This document shows positions 21,049-33,625 of a stretch of 64,000 nt of DNA, piece by piece. Source of the stretch: Branchiostoma belcheri (lineage: Eukaryota > Chordata > Leptocardii > Amphioxiformes > Branchiostomatidae); the NCBI RefSeq assembly GCF_001625305.1, contig NW_017803124.1:435753-499752 (forward strand), written 5' to 3'. Every line of letters starts with the position of its first letter. Position 1 is the stretch's first letter. The notes under the pieces are model-generated. The model ran no database searches. It saw nothing but the letters and a program-made list of their open reading frames with translations, and was not told where the DNA came from. A program made the translations under genes and the position numbers.

Positions 21049-23319
21049 CAGAACTGAGTTCCCTGCACCTAAAAATAACCACAAGTGCCAAACAGCAAAA
21101 CCTACTAACAGTTCTGTACATTAGAACATGAAAAGTACAGTTTGATCACTTTAAACATTGGACAAAGAGTCAAGCACTCTGAATTCACAAGTAACGACAA
21201 CTTGAGTAAAAGTGGAAGCTCAAGAACAGGTTATAACACATTGTCGACATGCTTCTAATGACTCAAATAGGTCGGTAACAATTCACAGAAAAACAATTCT
21301 CCATTTAATGTAAACCTGGAAAAACGTACACAAGTATATACTAATGAGTCATAATTTTCAATACCTTGATTAACTGGATAGTTGTAATGCCTTAACGAAC
21401 AAGACAACAACATGGCTGTCCACTACATAATGTGTGACAATCTGCACAACTCACTAACAGTAATCATTTTTGAACAACAGACTGTGATATAATGTCACCG
21501 TTTTTTTCCATCACACTATTTGAGTAAATATCAACAAATATCATTTCGGAAATAGCACTGAAGGCAGACTTACAAATTTCATGTCCTCTCCATTTCTCTA
21601 CATTTACTTGAGTGTCAGTAATTTCTTTTACTACCAACAAAAGGTATGGTTTAGATTTTAATTTCTCTCAGGTATAGATAACTGCAAGTAAAATAGTAAG
21701 AATGCAGTAGTGAGATGAAATTATAGTAAGATGCCGGAATTCACAGGATAACAAAAGAATTAAAATCTGATCAGTACAACTCTGTGTAACAGTCTGACCA
21801 AAGAACTTTGCCAACAAGTTTTCTTTGTTTGGTTTAGTTTAAAAGCTCAGTCCTTTTCAGTGTGTTTTCAAACTATTACTCTGTGGAGGTCAGTGACCTC
21901 TGATGGAGTATTGTAATCAGTTGTGCCCGAACATTCGCAGCTGTTACTCCATTTGCTGCATTGGTGTGTAGTTTGCATTTTGGCATGTTGTCTGCTAGTA
22001 TACACGAGATGATGCACAAACAACTTGTTGTTTTTTTTACACTATAGCAGTTTTTATATGTCATGTGATATTTAAAAAAAATATATCTTTATAGACATGT
22101 TTTTCTTTTCAACTCAAAGTTACATTCTGGCGTCAAGAGCCGATACAAGAGTTGCATGTTTGTCACTGTGAATTTCAAGGCATCTTACATTATGAATTTG
22201 GTAGGAACAGAACAGATTATGGGGAACATGATTCTTAATAATGCTAACAATCCACTCTTGGACCAATGTGGTCTCCAACTCACAAATATACAAATGCCCC
22301 TGCCATGGCAAAGGCAAAACGCTGCATAAGAATTCTTTATGCATAACCAGCGATGTCATTTTTTCTATCACAATATTCTGGCCTCCATAAAATACTTTTA
22401 ACATTAAACAAATTCACAACTCGAACCTCAACCACTTTTTGGACTTTTTTCATCATATAATTACGTATTTAAAAACTTCCACCATACAAAATATCACGTT
22501 CCAGAGTCACCAAACAAAGACATCGGAGGCTGCTTGTTGTTCCATCAGAAAAAAAGACGACACTGTGACGACTTCATTGTTGTAAATCAACATGCAAGCA
22601 AGGTACTAGGGCACTGTGAATACAAAACACTTACTATACGGTCCTTGGTTAGGAAAATCTGCTATGTACATCATCATTGGAAAACACCACTCTCACAAAG
22701 TGTACCAAGTGGGGGGGAAATTACAAAACTATTACAACAATTCAACATTTTCAGTGTTGTTCCATTTCACAACCATAGGAAATCGAAATCACGCAATGCT
22801 TCAAGTAACAACACTGCTGTGTACTATAAATACCGCTTTTAGCCATCCCATAATCCCGTGCAATACCCACAAATGCCAAGTGCAACACGCTCACTTCCCT
22901 GAGGACTCCCATAATTCCTTGACATATCCCATGATTCCTTGAGTTACCCCACAGCACCCTGCGGAATAAGACCACTGAATCTGCAGCATTCTCGCACTAT
23001 AGAAAAATATGCCAACATTTTCTAGAAGTCAGCAGGCTTCAAGTCGTTTTACAACGATACGCCAGTGAAAGTTCTGCCTGCTCGACAAATATCAGACGTC
23101 TGTATAGTGACCAGTGTAACGTCTATATGTTTGGCAGCTGTCCAGTAGAAAGTGTGCACAGCAGACAAAAAAAGTCCTCCAGGTTACAGGTGTTGGTACA
23201 CCTATGTGTTGCTACATACACGTAGAACAGCCCGGCATTTTTTTACTGTTATTCACAAGTGAAAATTCAGCTCACGTGACTGACGGAGGCAGCTACTAGT
23301 ATCTACTACAATGTATGTC

Positions 23320-23576
23320 CAGGGCTCAAAATAGTTTTTGCACAGCTCCAATTTTGCCTGCACTAACCTGCACATACCCAGTACATGGACCAGTGCAGGT
23401 TAGGTGCAGGTAGACATCAGAAATACCTGCACAGCTCCAGTTTTACCTGCACTAACCTGCATATACCCAGTACATGGACCAGTGCAGGTTAGGTGCAGGT
23501 AGACATCAGAAATACCTGAACAGCTCCAATTTTACCTGCACTAACTTGCATGTGCTGGTGGTATTTTGAGCCATAC
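23320..23576. mobile_element. hAT-like repeat with an 89-bp internal tandem
   Basis: It starts CAGGGCTCAAAATAG and ends TATTTTGAGCC, an inverted repeat. Inside, a unit holding ACCTGCACAGCTCCA and TACCCAGTACATGGACCAGT is repeated with an 89-bp period. The same array with 89-90 bp units occurs at 38860-39135. Confidence 0.75.
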
Positions 23577-24369
23577 ATATGTAAGTCATATAAAAGAATA
23601 CAATAGTGTAGGTAGCTAGAAGTTAATTTCTATGAGCACTGTACCACTTAACTTCAATGTGTAGCTCAAAATATGACTTCTGTGCAAAATTCAGACACTG
23701 TAGTTAGCCAGGTTCTGTCTCCATGTTTGTAACAGTTGCATACAAGACACATGTCGAAATCACTGTCAGGGAATGGAATTTCATCAAAAACACACAGTGT
23801 GCAAGTGACATCTAGTTTGATACACCACATTTCTGTTAAAACACTGCCGAGGCTTGTAAAGTCTTTGTGTGTTCTCGAGCTAGGGCTGTTTCAGAAATGA
23901 GAGTAAATGGGGCAAGACGGCTAGAAAGTTTTTTTTTTCTTTAAGTGACAAGATCCCTTGCAATTTATAACAACTGAGGTATTTGTTATTCAACAAGAAC
24001 ATTACCCTGGTAATATATATACTTAGGCATCATATATGATTGGTGGTGGCTGCCTGAAAAAAGTAGATGAACACAAATTAGAACTTTACATGTTGGCACT
24101 GGCCACTCAAAGTAGAAAACGTAATTAAGTGGTTTCCCTCCCATTTTTGTCTCAGTTCTGAAACAACCCTAGACAACACACGGTGAACGTGGCCCTTACA
24201 TGTTTGTAGTTCCCAACCTGTAGAGTCAGTGGGTGATAGAACAGGTACTGTAAGACAAATAGGACAGACCTTTTTTGATTTATAACACTTTCATTGTCAG
24301 TTTTGTCAAAATTTCCACAAAAAAAGATGTCTCTAGGTGCACATGTATGCACGCACTATGCTGATAGTT

Positions 24370-24785
24370 GCACCTGTTTCAAATTCCTGTAGGTTGTAGC
24401 TGTACAGGTGTGGTTAGTAGATGTGTTGTGCTGTTCAGCCAATCAGGTGTCATCACATGCTGATCAGTAGGATTCCATCCACCCAAAGTGAAACGGCAAG
24501 ATGTTATTCCATTGAAGTTCACTAGGTGGCTGTAGGATTCATGTAGGATGAAGTGGTGAAAACAGTCCTAAAAAAGGTAATTTGCTTTCTGTTGATTCAG
24601 CTGCGAAATGCTATCCAGCTGCACCAGGTGGTACCAGACACCTGCAGGTGTACTGGTGACCACCTGTTTGACTGTCAGGTGCTCCATATCAGATTGGCTG
24701 CTGTTCAGATGATACAGGTGCTGTCTGGTGTCTAATGTGTAGCTGCTGCAGGTGCTGGATAGCTGCAGCAGAGAGTTTCAGGTGT
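24370..24785. promoter_or_regulatory. Cluster of about eleven CAGGTG E-boxes
   Basis: CAGGTG or its complement CACCTG occurs near 24371, 24403, 24443, 24625, 24639, 24643, 24659, 24677, 24715, 24751 and 24780, together with several CAGCTG sites. CAGGTG is the preferred site of Snail, ZEB and E2A-type factors. The spacing is irregular, so it is not a simple tandem. The same bases encode CTG/CAG-rich leucine/glutamine codons on the minus strand, which could be the real reason for the motif. Confidence 0.4.
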
Positions 24786-24848
24786 TCCAGCTGTTCCAGT
24801 CTACCAGTCTGCACCAGGGTTAAGGCGGTATGTTGCTCGGCACAGGAA
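24689..24848 (-). CDS. Candidate terminal exon, unidentified minus-strand gene
   Basis: A strong acceptor on the minus strand (pyrimidine tract TTTCTCTTTGCTACAG) opens a 160-bp frame of 52 codons, SCAEQHTALTLVQTGRLEQL then EHLKLSAAAIQHLQQLH and a stop. Leucines at heptad-like spacing suggest a short coiled coil. Entry with one base fits the exit phase of the exon at 33626-33845. A second frame from the same acceptor gives a shorter tail (FLCRATYRLNPGADW). I recognise no family; the CAG/CTG bias could make a chance frame. Confidence 0.33.
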
Positions 24849-25583
24849 CTGTAGCAAAGAGAAATGGACACAAGGTTTCAAAATTTTGTATCATTTACAT
24901 GATAGTACATGTACATGTACCAACTTACAGCTCAAACAAAACATAGTACACAATATACTGGCTAAAATTGTGTTTTCACAACTGACTTAAGTTCAGAATT
25001 CATAGCCTGAACAAGTCCTTCAGAACTACATGATTGTATATTATACTATGATAACAAACTTATTGCTAACAACTTTTAAACACCTGCAACAGCTGCAAGT
25101 ATCAGAATTATGCTTCTAAATTATTATGTATTTTGTAGAACATCATTTTGCTTTCGCCATGTTCATGTACCTGGGTATTATATACATGTGTGGGTAGAAA
25201 CTCTGATCTGGCAGAATCCCAATCAACATAAAATCCGGTAAAAATCACAATTCTACCAGGCTGGTTCAATCAAAAGCCATGTACATTATATCCAAACAAC
25301 ACATTCAAGATTTGGGCATTTTTGCCCCGATACATGTACTAACTAAAAGTGGTATGACTTTAAGATAACATGATTTTGAATGTAATGTAACCATAACCCT
25401 TCCTTGACCTTGATAAGTGAATGTTGCAAGTTCATTGCCAAGTGAATCCTATCAGCTTTCAAATTCATTTAATAACTGAATGAAGCAGTCAACTGGTAAA
25501 GTCCTGGGCTTATGTGCAGAACCCAACGTGCACACATTTCAGGCACTGAATAAAGCCCAGGCATCTGCCCAATATCCATCTTA

Positions 25584-25924
25584 GGCCTAACCAATTTAAT
25601 TTCTTGGTTAACGGATTCGCCCACTTCATTTTTTTCTGATTTGCAACAAATGCTCATATTTTGCCTTGAACAGTTGAAAACAGTAATTTTCTTCCTAGTT
25701 GTTACAGTTATTTCACCTTTCATTGCAGTGCTAACATCAAAAGTTCAAAATTCATTGTTTAAATTTTGAACCAGCCTGGTGTGTTGACTTCATGGCTCCT
25801 ATCGTACCATTTTCAGCCATAATAGGATGCCTAGGCCTGTTTTTATTTTTAGTTTTTTTTTGCCCGCCCACTCCATTTTTTTTCTAGAAAAATCCGTTAA
25901 CCAAGAAATTAAACTGGTGTGGCC
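25584..25924. mobile_element. Harbinger-like MITE family A, 'AACGG' subfamily
   Basis: Ends GGCCTAACCAATTTAATT and AATTAAACTGGTGTGGCC, TIR continuing TTCTTGGTTAACGGATT, with TTA on both sides. This subfamily has AACGG where others have CTCGG. Confidence 0.9.
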
Positions 25925-26619
25925 TTACAGCCTGGCCGAAAGTTGGAAAAATGAAATCACTGACTTACATATCATAAATCCTTATCCAACCCTAATCCTC
26001 TCAACCTGTATTAGTTGTCCTAATCCTTATGATATTGCGGAAGTGGATCTCATATTAAATCCTAATCCTAAGCTTAGGATGATTTGGAGTTCATCACACA
26101 GATTAAGCACAGTCACTTGGGTATTTGCTAAAATTATTTATCATAAATACTGGCAGTGATTTTACAACAAAAAGCACACTGAAAGAGATATTCCTAATTC
26201 TTACAACTTTTCCCAACAACCTAATTATCCTTGCTTAAAATTTAGATGAATATATTTTATTAATTTCGCAGTATTTCTGTGGAAGGCATGACAAAACAAA
26301 GTTATTAGCTAAAGAGGAAGACAACACTAATTAAAAGCAAATTTTATTTTTCTATAGAATCTGATTTAAATTAATGATATCATAGCCTTATATGTTGGGC
26401 TGTTTTGTAAATGATAAATGAAGTGCAGCATAGCTCTTAATTAGTTGTTTTGTTTCCCTAACTATTCAGGTCGCTACAAATGACTGATTCTTTACAAAAA
26501 CATTTCACGTGAAACTACATTGTACATTGTACTAGATTTAGCCCATGTGGGCAAGAATGTGGGAATAAAGATCATTCATTCATTAAATCATAAACAGATG
26601 TTTTACTTCTTGGTACAGA

Positions 26620-27010
26620 CAGTGTTACCCTGGTCAGACATGGTAAGTGAAGAAAAAACAGGATCCATCAAACGGTAATTAAATTTCTTGTCAAATCCTT
26701 GCCAAGTGCTCTCTCCCCCTCCTGGACTTGATTGGGTTACCGAATGTATCTGTCAGCATCAGTCTTACATTAACTGACAGCAGTTCCTTTCGTCGGGCAA
26801 TTTTGGGTCTGCCCTGGCATCACGTTGGCAATAACACTTCATAAGAGCTTTATCACTGTCCGAAGACAGGCTCTGAACAATCTTAGAATGGGGAGAAGAG
26901 GGAAAATTGGATTAGCAATGGCTGCAGACGTTAGTGTTGATGGCAGAAGGCACTCGGGCGAGTGTCGACATGATGCCATCAGCCAAGTGCAAGGTCGGCA
27001 GTAATCTGGT
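26620..27010. promoter_or_regulatory. Repeat-free, GC-richer island, possible cis-regulatory element
   Basis: No transposon end, tandem repeat or splice-bounded exon is seen. It holds GGTAATTAAATT (homeodomain core), GATTGGGTTACC, TGGCATCACGTTGGCAATAA and several GGATTA/TAATCC-like cores. This is suggestive only; conservation would have to be shown. Confidence 0.22.
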
Positions 27011-27722
27011 TATAACTTCACTTTAGAACACTAGACAGTGCTTTTAGCTGAACTAATACTTCATGGAGTGGTGCAAAGAGCAGCTACACTTGTTGCAAAA
27101 GAAAAGTGACTGTTGCAAAATGTTTGAAGGAGTTCTGCGCAAATTTGATAATGTCTTTAGGATTGAATCTTAGCATGGCATTAGGCTGTAGCAATTGGCT
27201 GAAGGAGTGACTTAGCCATCAAAGCTAATGCTTGGAGAAATTGGTAGCCTTCTATACAATAGTAGATGCAGTACCCTAATATGCATGTAACGTTACAAGT
27301 ATATCAAGATTAAAACCATGAACATGTATCATAGAATACATGTATCTTCTGTTAACCTTCCGCCTGCTGCCTAATTCTACAACCAATACAAATTTGTCTA
27401 CATGTATCTCAGCATGCAGAAGGTTAAAGAAACCCATAATTGCACTGACAACAAACATAAGTGTTCAACTTGACAAAAACAGGATGTCACCATTCCCCAG
27501 CTGTACATGTCAAGTTTACTAGAGTTAACACAAAGATTGTAAAAAGGCTGATTATTATAATCATCCACTGAAGAGACCCAGGAAAATTATTCTTTTACAC
27601 AACTACAAAAAGTTTTATTACAAAATTTTATGCCAATTATGGGGTGGGTTGTTTGAACAAGCAAGGATTTTTTTTATGTATACTACCTAATACAGTATGT
27701 ACATGTGTATAGGAATAATAAT

Positions 27723-28135
27723 TCAGTGTTCTAGCCAGCGTCTGCCTTTCCATCATTTGACAGAACCGCTCATGACAGACAAAAATTTTGCTGTCATCTT
27801 TGATGGACAAAAATCATGATAAGAGATGTTGAGTTTAACCCACAATGACCTTATTCCAAAAACAACATGCACACACACATGCTCTGCATACCCGTGCTGT
27901 CATTGTGATCATAAAGGGGCAACTATGCAGATATCCCCAGGGGAACAATTATTTGTAAGGACACAAAAGTCATGTGTGCCTACGGGATAAAAACCTTCAT
28001 GTTTATCACCCTGTAGGTCATTCACCTGCCTCACAAGGCTAACAACAACAAGTGTTCTACCCTGCCTGTCTGTCATCTCATGTTTGGTTGACATAACATC
28101 ATGTCAAATGCTAAAGCTAAAGGCATAAAGCAGTG
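27723..28135. mobile_element. TTCTAGCC-family hAT MITE, broken
   Basis: The left end CAGTGTTCTAGCCAGCGTC and body 'cagacaaaaattttgctg' are clear to about 27830. Right-hand boxes ('gacataacatcatgtcaaat') appear near 28090-28115. The stretch between (27840-28060) is unlike the family and may be inserted. Confidence 0.6.
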
Positions 28136-28399
28136 TAACACCAGGAAAACTAATCATATCAGTTGGAGTATGCAGAATTTTCCTTTATGAAAGGGACATC
28201 TGACTTAAATGTGTTAAAACTTTTAAAGTCGTTGATGTGAGGACTTAAGAGAGACAAAAGTTCGCATGTCGTTTTGTCTTCAAACAAAGATTGTAATAAT
28301 TGTAGGTTCCCTTTTCAAGTTTGATAAAGTTTGATAACTACATGACATGTTAGGTGTAGAGCTCTAACTGAATGTCAATCAGGTCTGACTCTGTGTCCT

Positions 28400-28512
28400 T
28401 CAAACCAGAACTGTCTGTCCTTCAGGTGCTCCGGGGGTCACAGGTGTCAGAGAGCCATGCCGAGTCAGCGAGCATTGATTGTGCAGCGGAGCGGGTTTGG
28501 AACCGTTCACTT
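28400..28512 (-). CDS. Candidate exon, unidentified minus-strand gene
   Basis: The minus-strand acceptor CCAATTACCTTTAG opens a frame of 36 codons, VNGSKPAPLHNQCSLTRHGS then LTPVTPGAPEGQTVLV and a stop, rich in P, S and T like a disordered C-terminus. A second frame, entered with one base, reads SERFQTRSAAQSMLADSAWL and also runs to a stop; it fits the phase left by 33626-33845. The plus strand has a possible exon here too (acceptor CTGTCCTTCAG, donor AAAG/GTAATT). It is exon-like, but strand and frame are open. Confidence 0.3.
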
Positions 28513-28714
28513 CTAAAGGTAATTGGTGGAATAAAGGTTCTCTATGTGCCAGTCAAAAAATGCAGCCATCAAAACCTAACCTTGACTTTCAAGGTCGCAC
28601 GTTGACTCACAGAAATGGGCACGTCCGCAGTGGCAATGGCACTGTAACACCACAGAAACTTGATATCACGGGTTACATAGGCTAGCTTTTGCAATTATTG
28701 CTTGTCTCCTAAAA

Positions 28715-29054
28715 AGCCCCGGTCACACATTCACAACCTCCTACTGATGACCAACCAAACGAGGTTCAAGAGCGTTCTACCTTTCTATACAAATCAAATC
28801 GAATTTGAGTTAAATTTGAGTCAACTTTGACTCCTGAACATGCCCTAAACACTGCTGACCTACATGTACTCCCAAACACCAGTCAACTACATGAGTCAAC
28901 CAGAGTCGAACCTCCTGTCCACGTTTGAAACAGTTGAAAAGTAGCCGACCTCACTGAACACCATCAGACCTCCTTTCAGACCTACTGCTAACCATGGTTG
29001 TGGGGAGTTCGCCACTGTTTGGGAGGTCATATTCAGCTATGTGTGATAGGGGCT
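28715..29054. mobile_element. TIR element AGCCCC-TGTCACACAT, copy 2
   Basis: It begins AGCCCCGGTCACACATTC and ends ATGTGTGATAGGGGCT, a clear inverted repeat. The body matches 17645-17979 throughout. The terminal sequences here are better preserved than in copy 1. Confidence 0.8.
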
Positions 29055-29059
29055 TAATA

Positions 29060-31000
29060 TAAAGCTCCGGCAATTTCAGCTTGTCACCTAAGGACATGGT
29101 CACATACATCGTAACCCAAACAGAACAGAGTATTGCAAACAGAAAACATTCTATTCGTGGATGACTGTTGTACAAAATTCAGCTGGCTTGTTATCTTACA
29201 TCCTTGTCAGCCTTGTCATCCTTGTTAGTTCTTTCACGTACAGCCTGCTCAAAAATTCTACACCAAAATCAAACAACGACCAACAAAATCTACAACACTG
29301 GACCACACTGTCAATCTAAAAGCTGCTAATGTTTGGCACTACTGAATCAGAAACGTTCCATTTGTCACTCAAAGCCTGTTGCAGTTCAGCCCATCCTGGT
29401 TAAATCCCTTCACAGTACATCAGCAATCAACCCCTGAGAGGTGAGTGAACTTGATCAAAGCACACGTTTCTGTGCAAAGGGCCTGCAATCAACATCTGAT
29501 CCACAGAGGCCAGTTCAATAATCCACCCATGAGCCTATAATGGGACAATCATACCGCTACTCTCCACCGAGTCTGACCTTGTATTACAGGCATGAGGGTT
29601 AGAAGATCAATATGATTCCTAGTATCCAGGCTTGCTGTTACCATGTTTCCTTCTAACTCCATGCATGCCCGTAGCCACAAGGCTCAAAGGTCCACTTTTT
29701 GGTCCACTTTTTATCTAAAGGTCCAAGATTTTTCTTTAAAAGATGGACTGATTTGTGTCACCAGCGAGGCTGGAATCGTACGAAATCGGCTCACTTTGTC
29801 ATTGGAAAAAGTTATCTCTGATTTTTTCTTTGAAATACTCTAAGACACGCAGAAAAGGCCATTTCAGAAGGTTCATTTTTAAATATTTCCCGGGGGAGCA
29901 TGCCCCTGGACCCCCTAGGAAACTTTCGCCCTCGCTGGTCCCCTCAAGCAGTGGGAAGAACCCCCCATTCAAAATCCTGGCTACAGGCATGCCATGCTGT
30001 TACATTCTCCACTGATTCCACATCTTTTGTCTGGGGCCACAATGCCTCCGTCTTTACACAAGTGTCACATTGGGCTGTTGGGTGTCAAAGTCATTACCAT
30101 ATGAAGCTGGGTGTCAAAGAAATTACCGTATGAATGAAAATCAAGCAGATGTCAGAAAAAAAAACTAGCCAAATGAACCGAGAAGTAAGCGCTAATAAAA
30201 TATTACAAAATATCTCTTCTCCGTTAGAAAGAGTTTGATATTTAGGAATGCCTTAAAAAATGTATTTTGTGCAGTGATTTCTTGTTCTGTTCATTTTTAG
30301 TCAGTCTCTGAGAAGTTGAATCAGGGAATTTCACTTTTGTAGCCTTTCCAGCATTTCTACATCCTCTCCAATGAATTACCAGGGTTTAAATCTATTCTTT
30401 TCCTACTTGTCAACCAAAACAACAGTCCGTATTCATGCAATTATACAGCCTTACCAAGAGGCTCAACGTGAGTTGATTTGGGGAGAGCTTTAGAGTAGTA
30501 CTAATGAATGGTTAGTCAAAGAAAGCCGTGGATTTACTTGCCAATTTGCAGTAAGGTTACATGGTTGTAATACTGAGTGGTTTGACCCAGGACGTGTAAG
30601 CTGTCAACTCTGGAACAATCACTCAGTTTTACCTGCCAAGGAGACTTTATTTCACTGGCATTTTTGTTTGGTTATTTCTTTGTTGCTTAGATGGCTAAAT
30701 TGCAAACAAGATAACTAAAGTTATGATCTAGACTTATAAAACATTCTGTTTTAAACATTTTTACATTATTTCCATGTCAACTTTTCGTGCAGAGTGTTAA
30801 CAAGGTCTTTCTCTCAATTTCAACCACCATAGATTCTGTTTTAACCGATGTGTTTAATCAAGTTGACACAGTGTTAAATTAGCTCCTGACAGTTTTCAAA
30901 CAAGTTGTATAGCTCACTGCATTCATTACTTCCAACCCACAAGGACTGTCAAATACCTTCCTGTCTTTTCAGTAATGATCAAGCTCTAAGGTTATTTTTA
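29060..31000. other. No gene recognised; fragmentary repeats
   Basis: Mostly unique-looking AT-rich DNA. The 29820-29990 part ('ttcccgggggagcatgcccctggaccccctagg') is an old repeat seen again at 59310-59340, 62100-62140 and 62395-62430. No splice-bounded exon was found. Confidence 0.4.
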
Positions 31001-31006
31001 TTTTAA

Positions 31007-31354
31007 GGCCACATCAATTTAATAATATTTGTTGTTTCTCGGATTTTTTCAGATAAAATATGAAGCGACAGGGCAAAAAAAAAAACAGGCCAAGGCAACC
31101 CATGATAGCCAGAAATGTTACAGTATGAGCCATGATATTAGTGAACATACCAGGCTGGTTTATAATTAAAACAATGCATGTAGATTTTGAACTTTCAATG
31201 AAACAAAATTGCATTGTTACATGGAAAGGTAGAAAAAAAAGTACTTTCTTCAACCATTGGGGCCAAAATATGTTTGTTTGTTTTTCTCTTTTTTTGCAAA
31301 TCAGAAAAAATGGACAGGACGATCCCAGAAGCAACAAATTAAATTGGTGTGGCC
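31007..31354. mobile_element. Harbinger-like MITE family A
   Basis: Ends GGCCACATCAATTTAAT and AATTAAATTGGTGTGGCC, with TAA on both sides. About 348 bp. Confidence 0.9.
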
Positions 31355-31555
31355 TAATGATGCAGAAGACAGATTAGAGATTTTAAGCCTATCAAAAGTC
31401 GAGCACCCCCTTCTGTGACTTTCCAATTAGTTTCCAGTGAAGTGAAACTACATGTAGAAACAAACATGTGATAGTACATAAAAATGCAACATATCACCCT
31501 CCAGGTTTTCAAATGATTTGACATTTTACAGCATGTTAGTTACTCAACATGGTGG

Positions 31556-31930
31556 CACAGTTGTCTATGGTGACAAGGTGGTTTTGTGGTTAGAGTTGTT
31601 AACTTAAAACTTTACACCTATATTTCCTCACTCAACTCAGGTGAAAATGAGTACAGAAAATGAATACCTACTTCTTTTACACTCTAAAGGTTTACGTCAA
31701 ATCTAAGATTTCTAATATCTACTTAAAATTAGGGACCTGTTTGAGGAAGCTACACCTCAAGTACATTATAAATTTCACCGCTCTTACCAAAAAGGGTAGC
31801 AGTCTTTCCTGGTGTGAGTGGTTCAAACCTAAAAATCTTACAGTCTGGTCCCTGGGATGACATATGGAAGAGGTGATAATCACCTGTTATGTCAATCCTT
31901 CCACAAATGTGGCAAATTGTCATGAAAAAC
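31556..31930 (+). mobile_element. tRNA-derived SINE
   Basis: The head 'gacaaggtggttttgtggttagagttg' resembles box A at 11400. The 3' body 'tggtgtgagtggttcaaacc', 'gaagaggtgataatcacctg' and 'tgtcaatccttccacaaatg' matches the SINE at 40801-41070 closely, and ends in a short A-run after 'gtcatgaaaaa'. The region between head and body is diverged. Confidence 0.75.
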
Positions 31931-32135
31931 AGATGTTAACTGGGCCTTCATTCAGTGTATTTGCTCCTATCCCACAAATTTGCACTGAAAATGGCACAGA
32001 ATCTGCTGTGTGTGTGGATGATGGTGTCTGTCCGTGGTGCTGAACATGGTGTGGTTCTGTGTGTAGCCTTCACTTCAACATTAAGTCTTAGTTAGACAGA
32101 CACAGGCTCTTCTGTTCACAAGATTTCAATGGTTA

Positions 32136-32454
32136 GGTCACACCTATTCAATTTCTTGGTTTTGGGGTTTCTTTACAAAAAAATAAAAAGTGACAGGAAA
32201 AAAGGCTCAGGCATTCTATGATGGCCCGGTTGGTGCAGTGAAGTTAATATATCAGGCTAGTTTAAAATATAACCATTGAATTTTAAATTTTTTATCAAAC
32301 CACTGTATGGATGGTTGGAAACAACTAGGGCAAAAGGTCTTTCTTCAACTGTTAAGGCAAACTATGAACATTTTGGAGTCAATTCAGAGCATAATTTTTT
32401 TAAATCACAAAAAAATGAAGAGGGCAAATCTGAAAACTTTAAATTGGAGTGGCC
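32136..32454. mobile_element. Harbinger-like MITE family A
   Basis: Ends GGTCACACCTATTCAATTTC and AAATTGGAGTGGCC, with TTA on both sides. It is older than most copies, with many substitutions. Confidence 0.85.
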
Positions 32455-32684
32455 TTACCTTTAACTTTGCAGATTTAATATCATAGACTGACACTGTTAT
32501 AAACTTCAAGCTGCATCATGTAACATTAGGAAGATACAAAAAGTCAATTTTCTGCTCAGTTTTCTTTACAAAGTATGTTCAATCAACCTACTCCATTTCA
32601 AGCAAGTGACAGTCAGGAAGTGCCAAAATATGAGTCTTTCCAAATGTGTTCAAAAGTTGGCAACACAGCTGTCAGCCATGTTTG

Positions 32685-32890
32685 TTTACATTCTGATATT
32701 TTGTGGTGGTACCACAAAGTGAGTGCACCTTGTGTGGGCTCTTGTAGCGCCAACCATAAATGCCAGAAATGTGAGATAAAGTAATTGCATATTGAATATG
32801 TTGAAAAGTGTAAGTAGACTACAATGAAATGACATTTTTATTTTCAATGAAAATATTTAGATTTTGGGTACGAAAATGTAACATAATGCA
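32685..32890. repeat. Dispersed repeat, copy 2
   Basis: TTTGTGGTGGTACCACAAA and the downstream 'atatgttgaaaagtg' and 'aaatatttagattttgg' match copy 1 at 2150-2760 in the same order. Confidence 0.65.
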
Positions 32891-33060
32891 GCGCTGTGGT
32901 CTGAGATGCTTACATTTGAGAAGCTGGAGGAATGGTCAGTGGCCAGAGTGGGGTGATGTGGTCAGAAGGGACGATGGGATGCCCTGGGTCTATAACGCTG
33001 ACCGCTCGTGGACATCTGTGATGTTTAAGCTGTCATCCCTGGTCACGTTCCATCTAGTAA
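32891..33060 (+). pseudogene. Possible exon or coding remnant
   Basis: GC-richer than its surroundings. After a CAG at 32887-32889 one frame reads ALWSEMLTFEKLEEWSVARV and stops; another runs on as WPEWGDVVRRDDGMPWVYNA then DRSWTSVMFKL. No good pyrimidine tract precedes it and I recognise no family. It may be a fragment of a gene captured by the repeat on its left. Confidence 0.2.
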
Positions 33061-33625
33061 ACAAACAAAAACAGTATACCATAAGATTACATTAACATGG
33101 ACTGTTCCTATATTTGTTTGAACCTTTGTTTTATTTCATGAGAAGCTCAAATTGACCTGCAGGCTGCTTTTCATAGAGGTCATGAGGGAAGAGGTAAGGG
33201 TCAGAAAAAATATAATAGCAAAGGTACAGTTTACATCATTTCCAGAAATAACTCAAGGAACATATTTTTACACATACATGGTAAAAAAATACATACAAAA
33301 AGAATTATATTTAGTTCATGTCCTTTTTTTTCGGTCATTTCTTACTTCTGTTACCGAATCTCTTATGACAAACATTAACATTCTCTGTGATATCACAATA
33401 CAGGCTTTAACCCCCCCCCCCTTCAGAAAGTAGAATGGTATAGCCTGGTAGGCAACAGCTGTTGATAGCTGATACCACACCATACAGCACGGGTGAAAAT
33501 ATTCTAATTCAACACGTGAAAATACAAATATAAAGAGAAAAATGCATTATCTGGTCCCCAATAAGAAATTTTTAAACCGACTGTAAGCTAAGCTGCAAAC
33601 ACACAAACACGGCCGATAACAGTAC

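Larger units (their letters stand above)
20080..24688 (-). other. 4.6 kb almost free of transposons; possible long 3' UTR
   Basis: Compared with its surroundings this stretch has only one clear mobile element (23320-23575) and no splice-bounded exon. It lies directly downstream, on the minus strand, of a candidate terminal exon (24689-24848). A minus-strand AATAAA lies at about 19743-19748. A long 3' UTR would explain the lack of insertions, but a conserved intergenic region would too. It holds the palindromes and CCAAT cluster listed separately. Confidence 0.3.

Noticed and set aside
28424-28518. Plus-strand exon VLRGSQVSESHAESASIDCA between CTTCAG and AAAG/GTAATT
   Set aside because: Kept only as an alternative, since the minus-strand reading of the same bases has a longer, more protein-like frame. 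Neither is certain.
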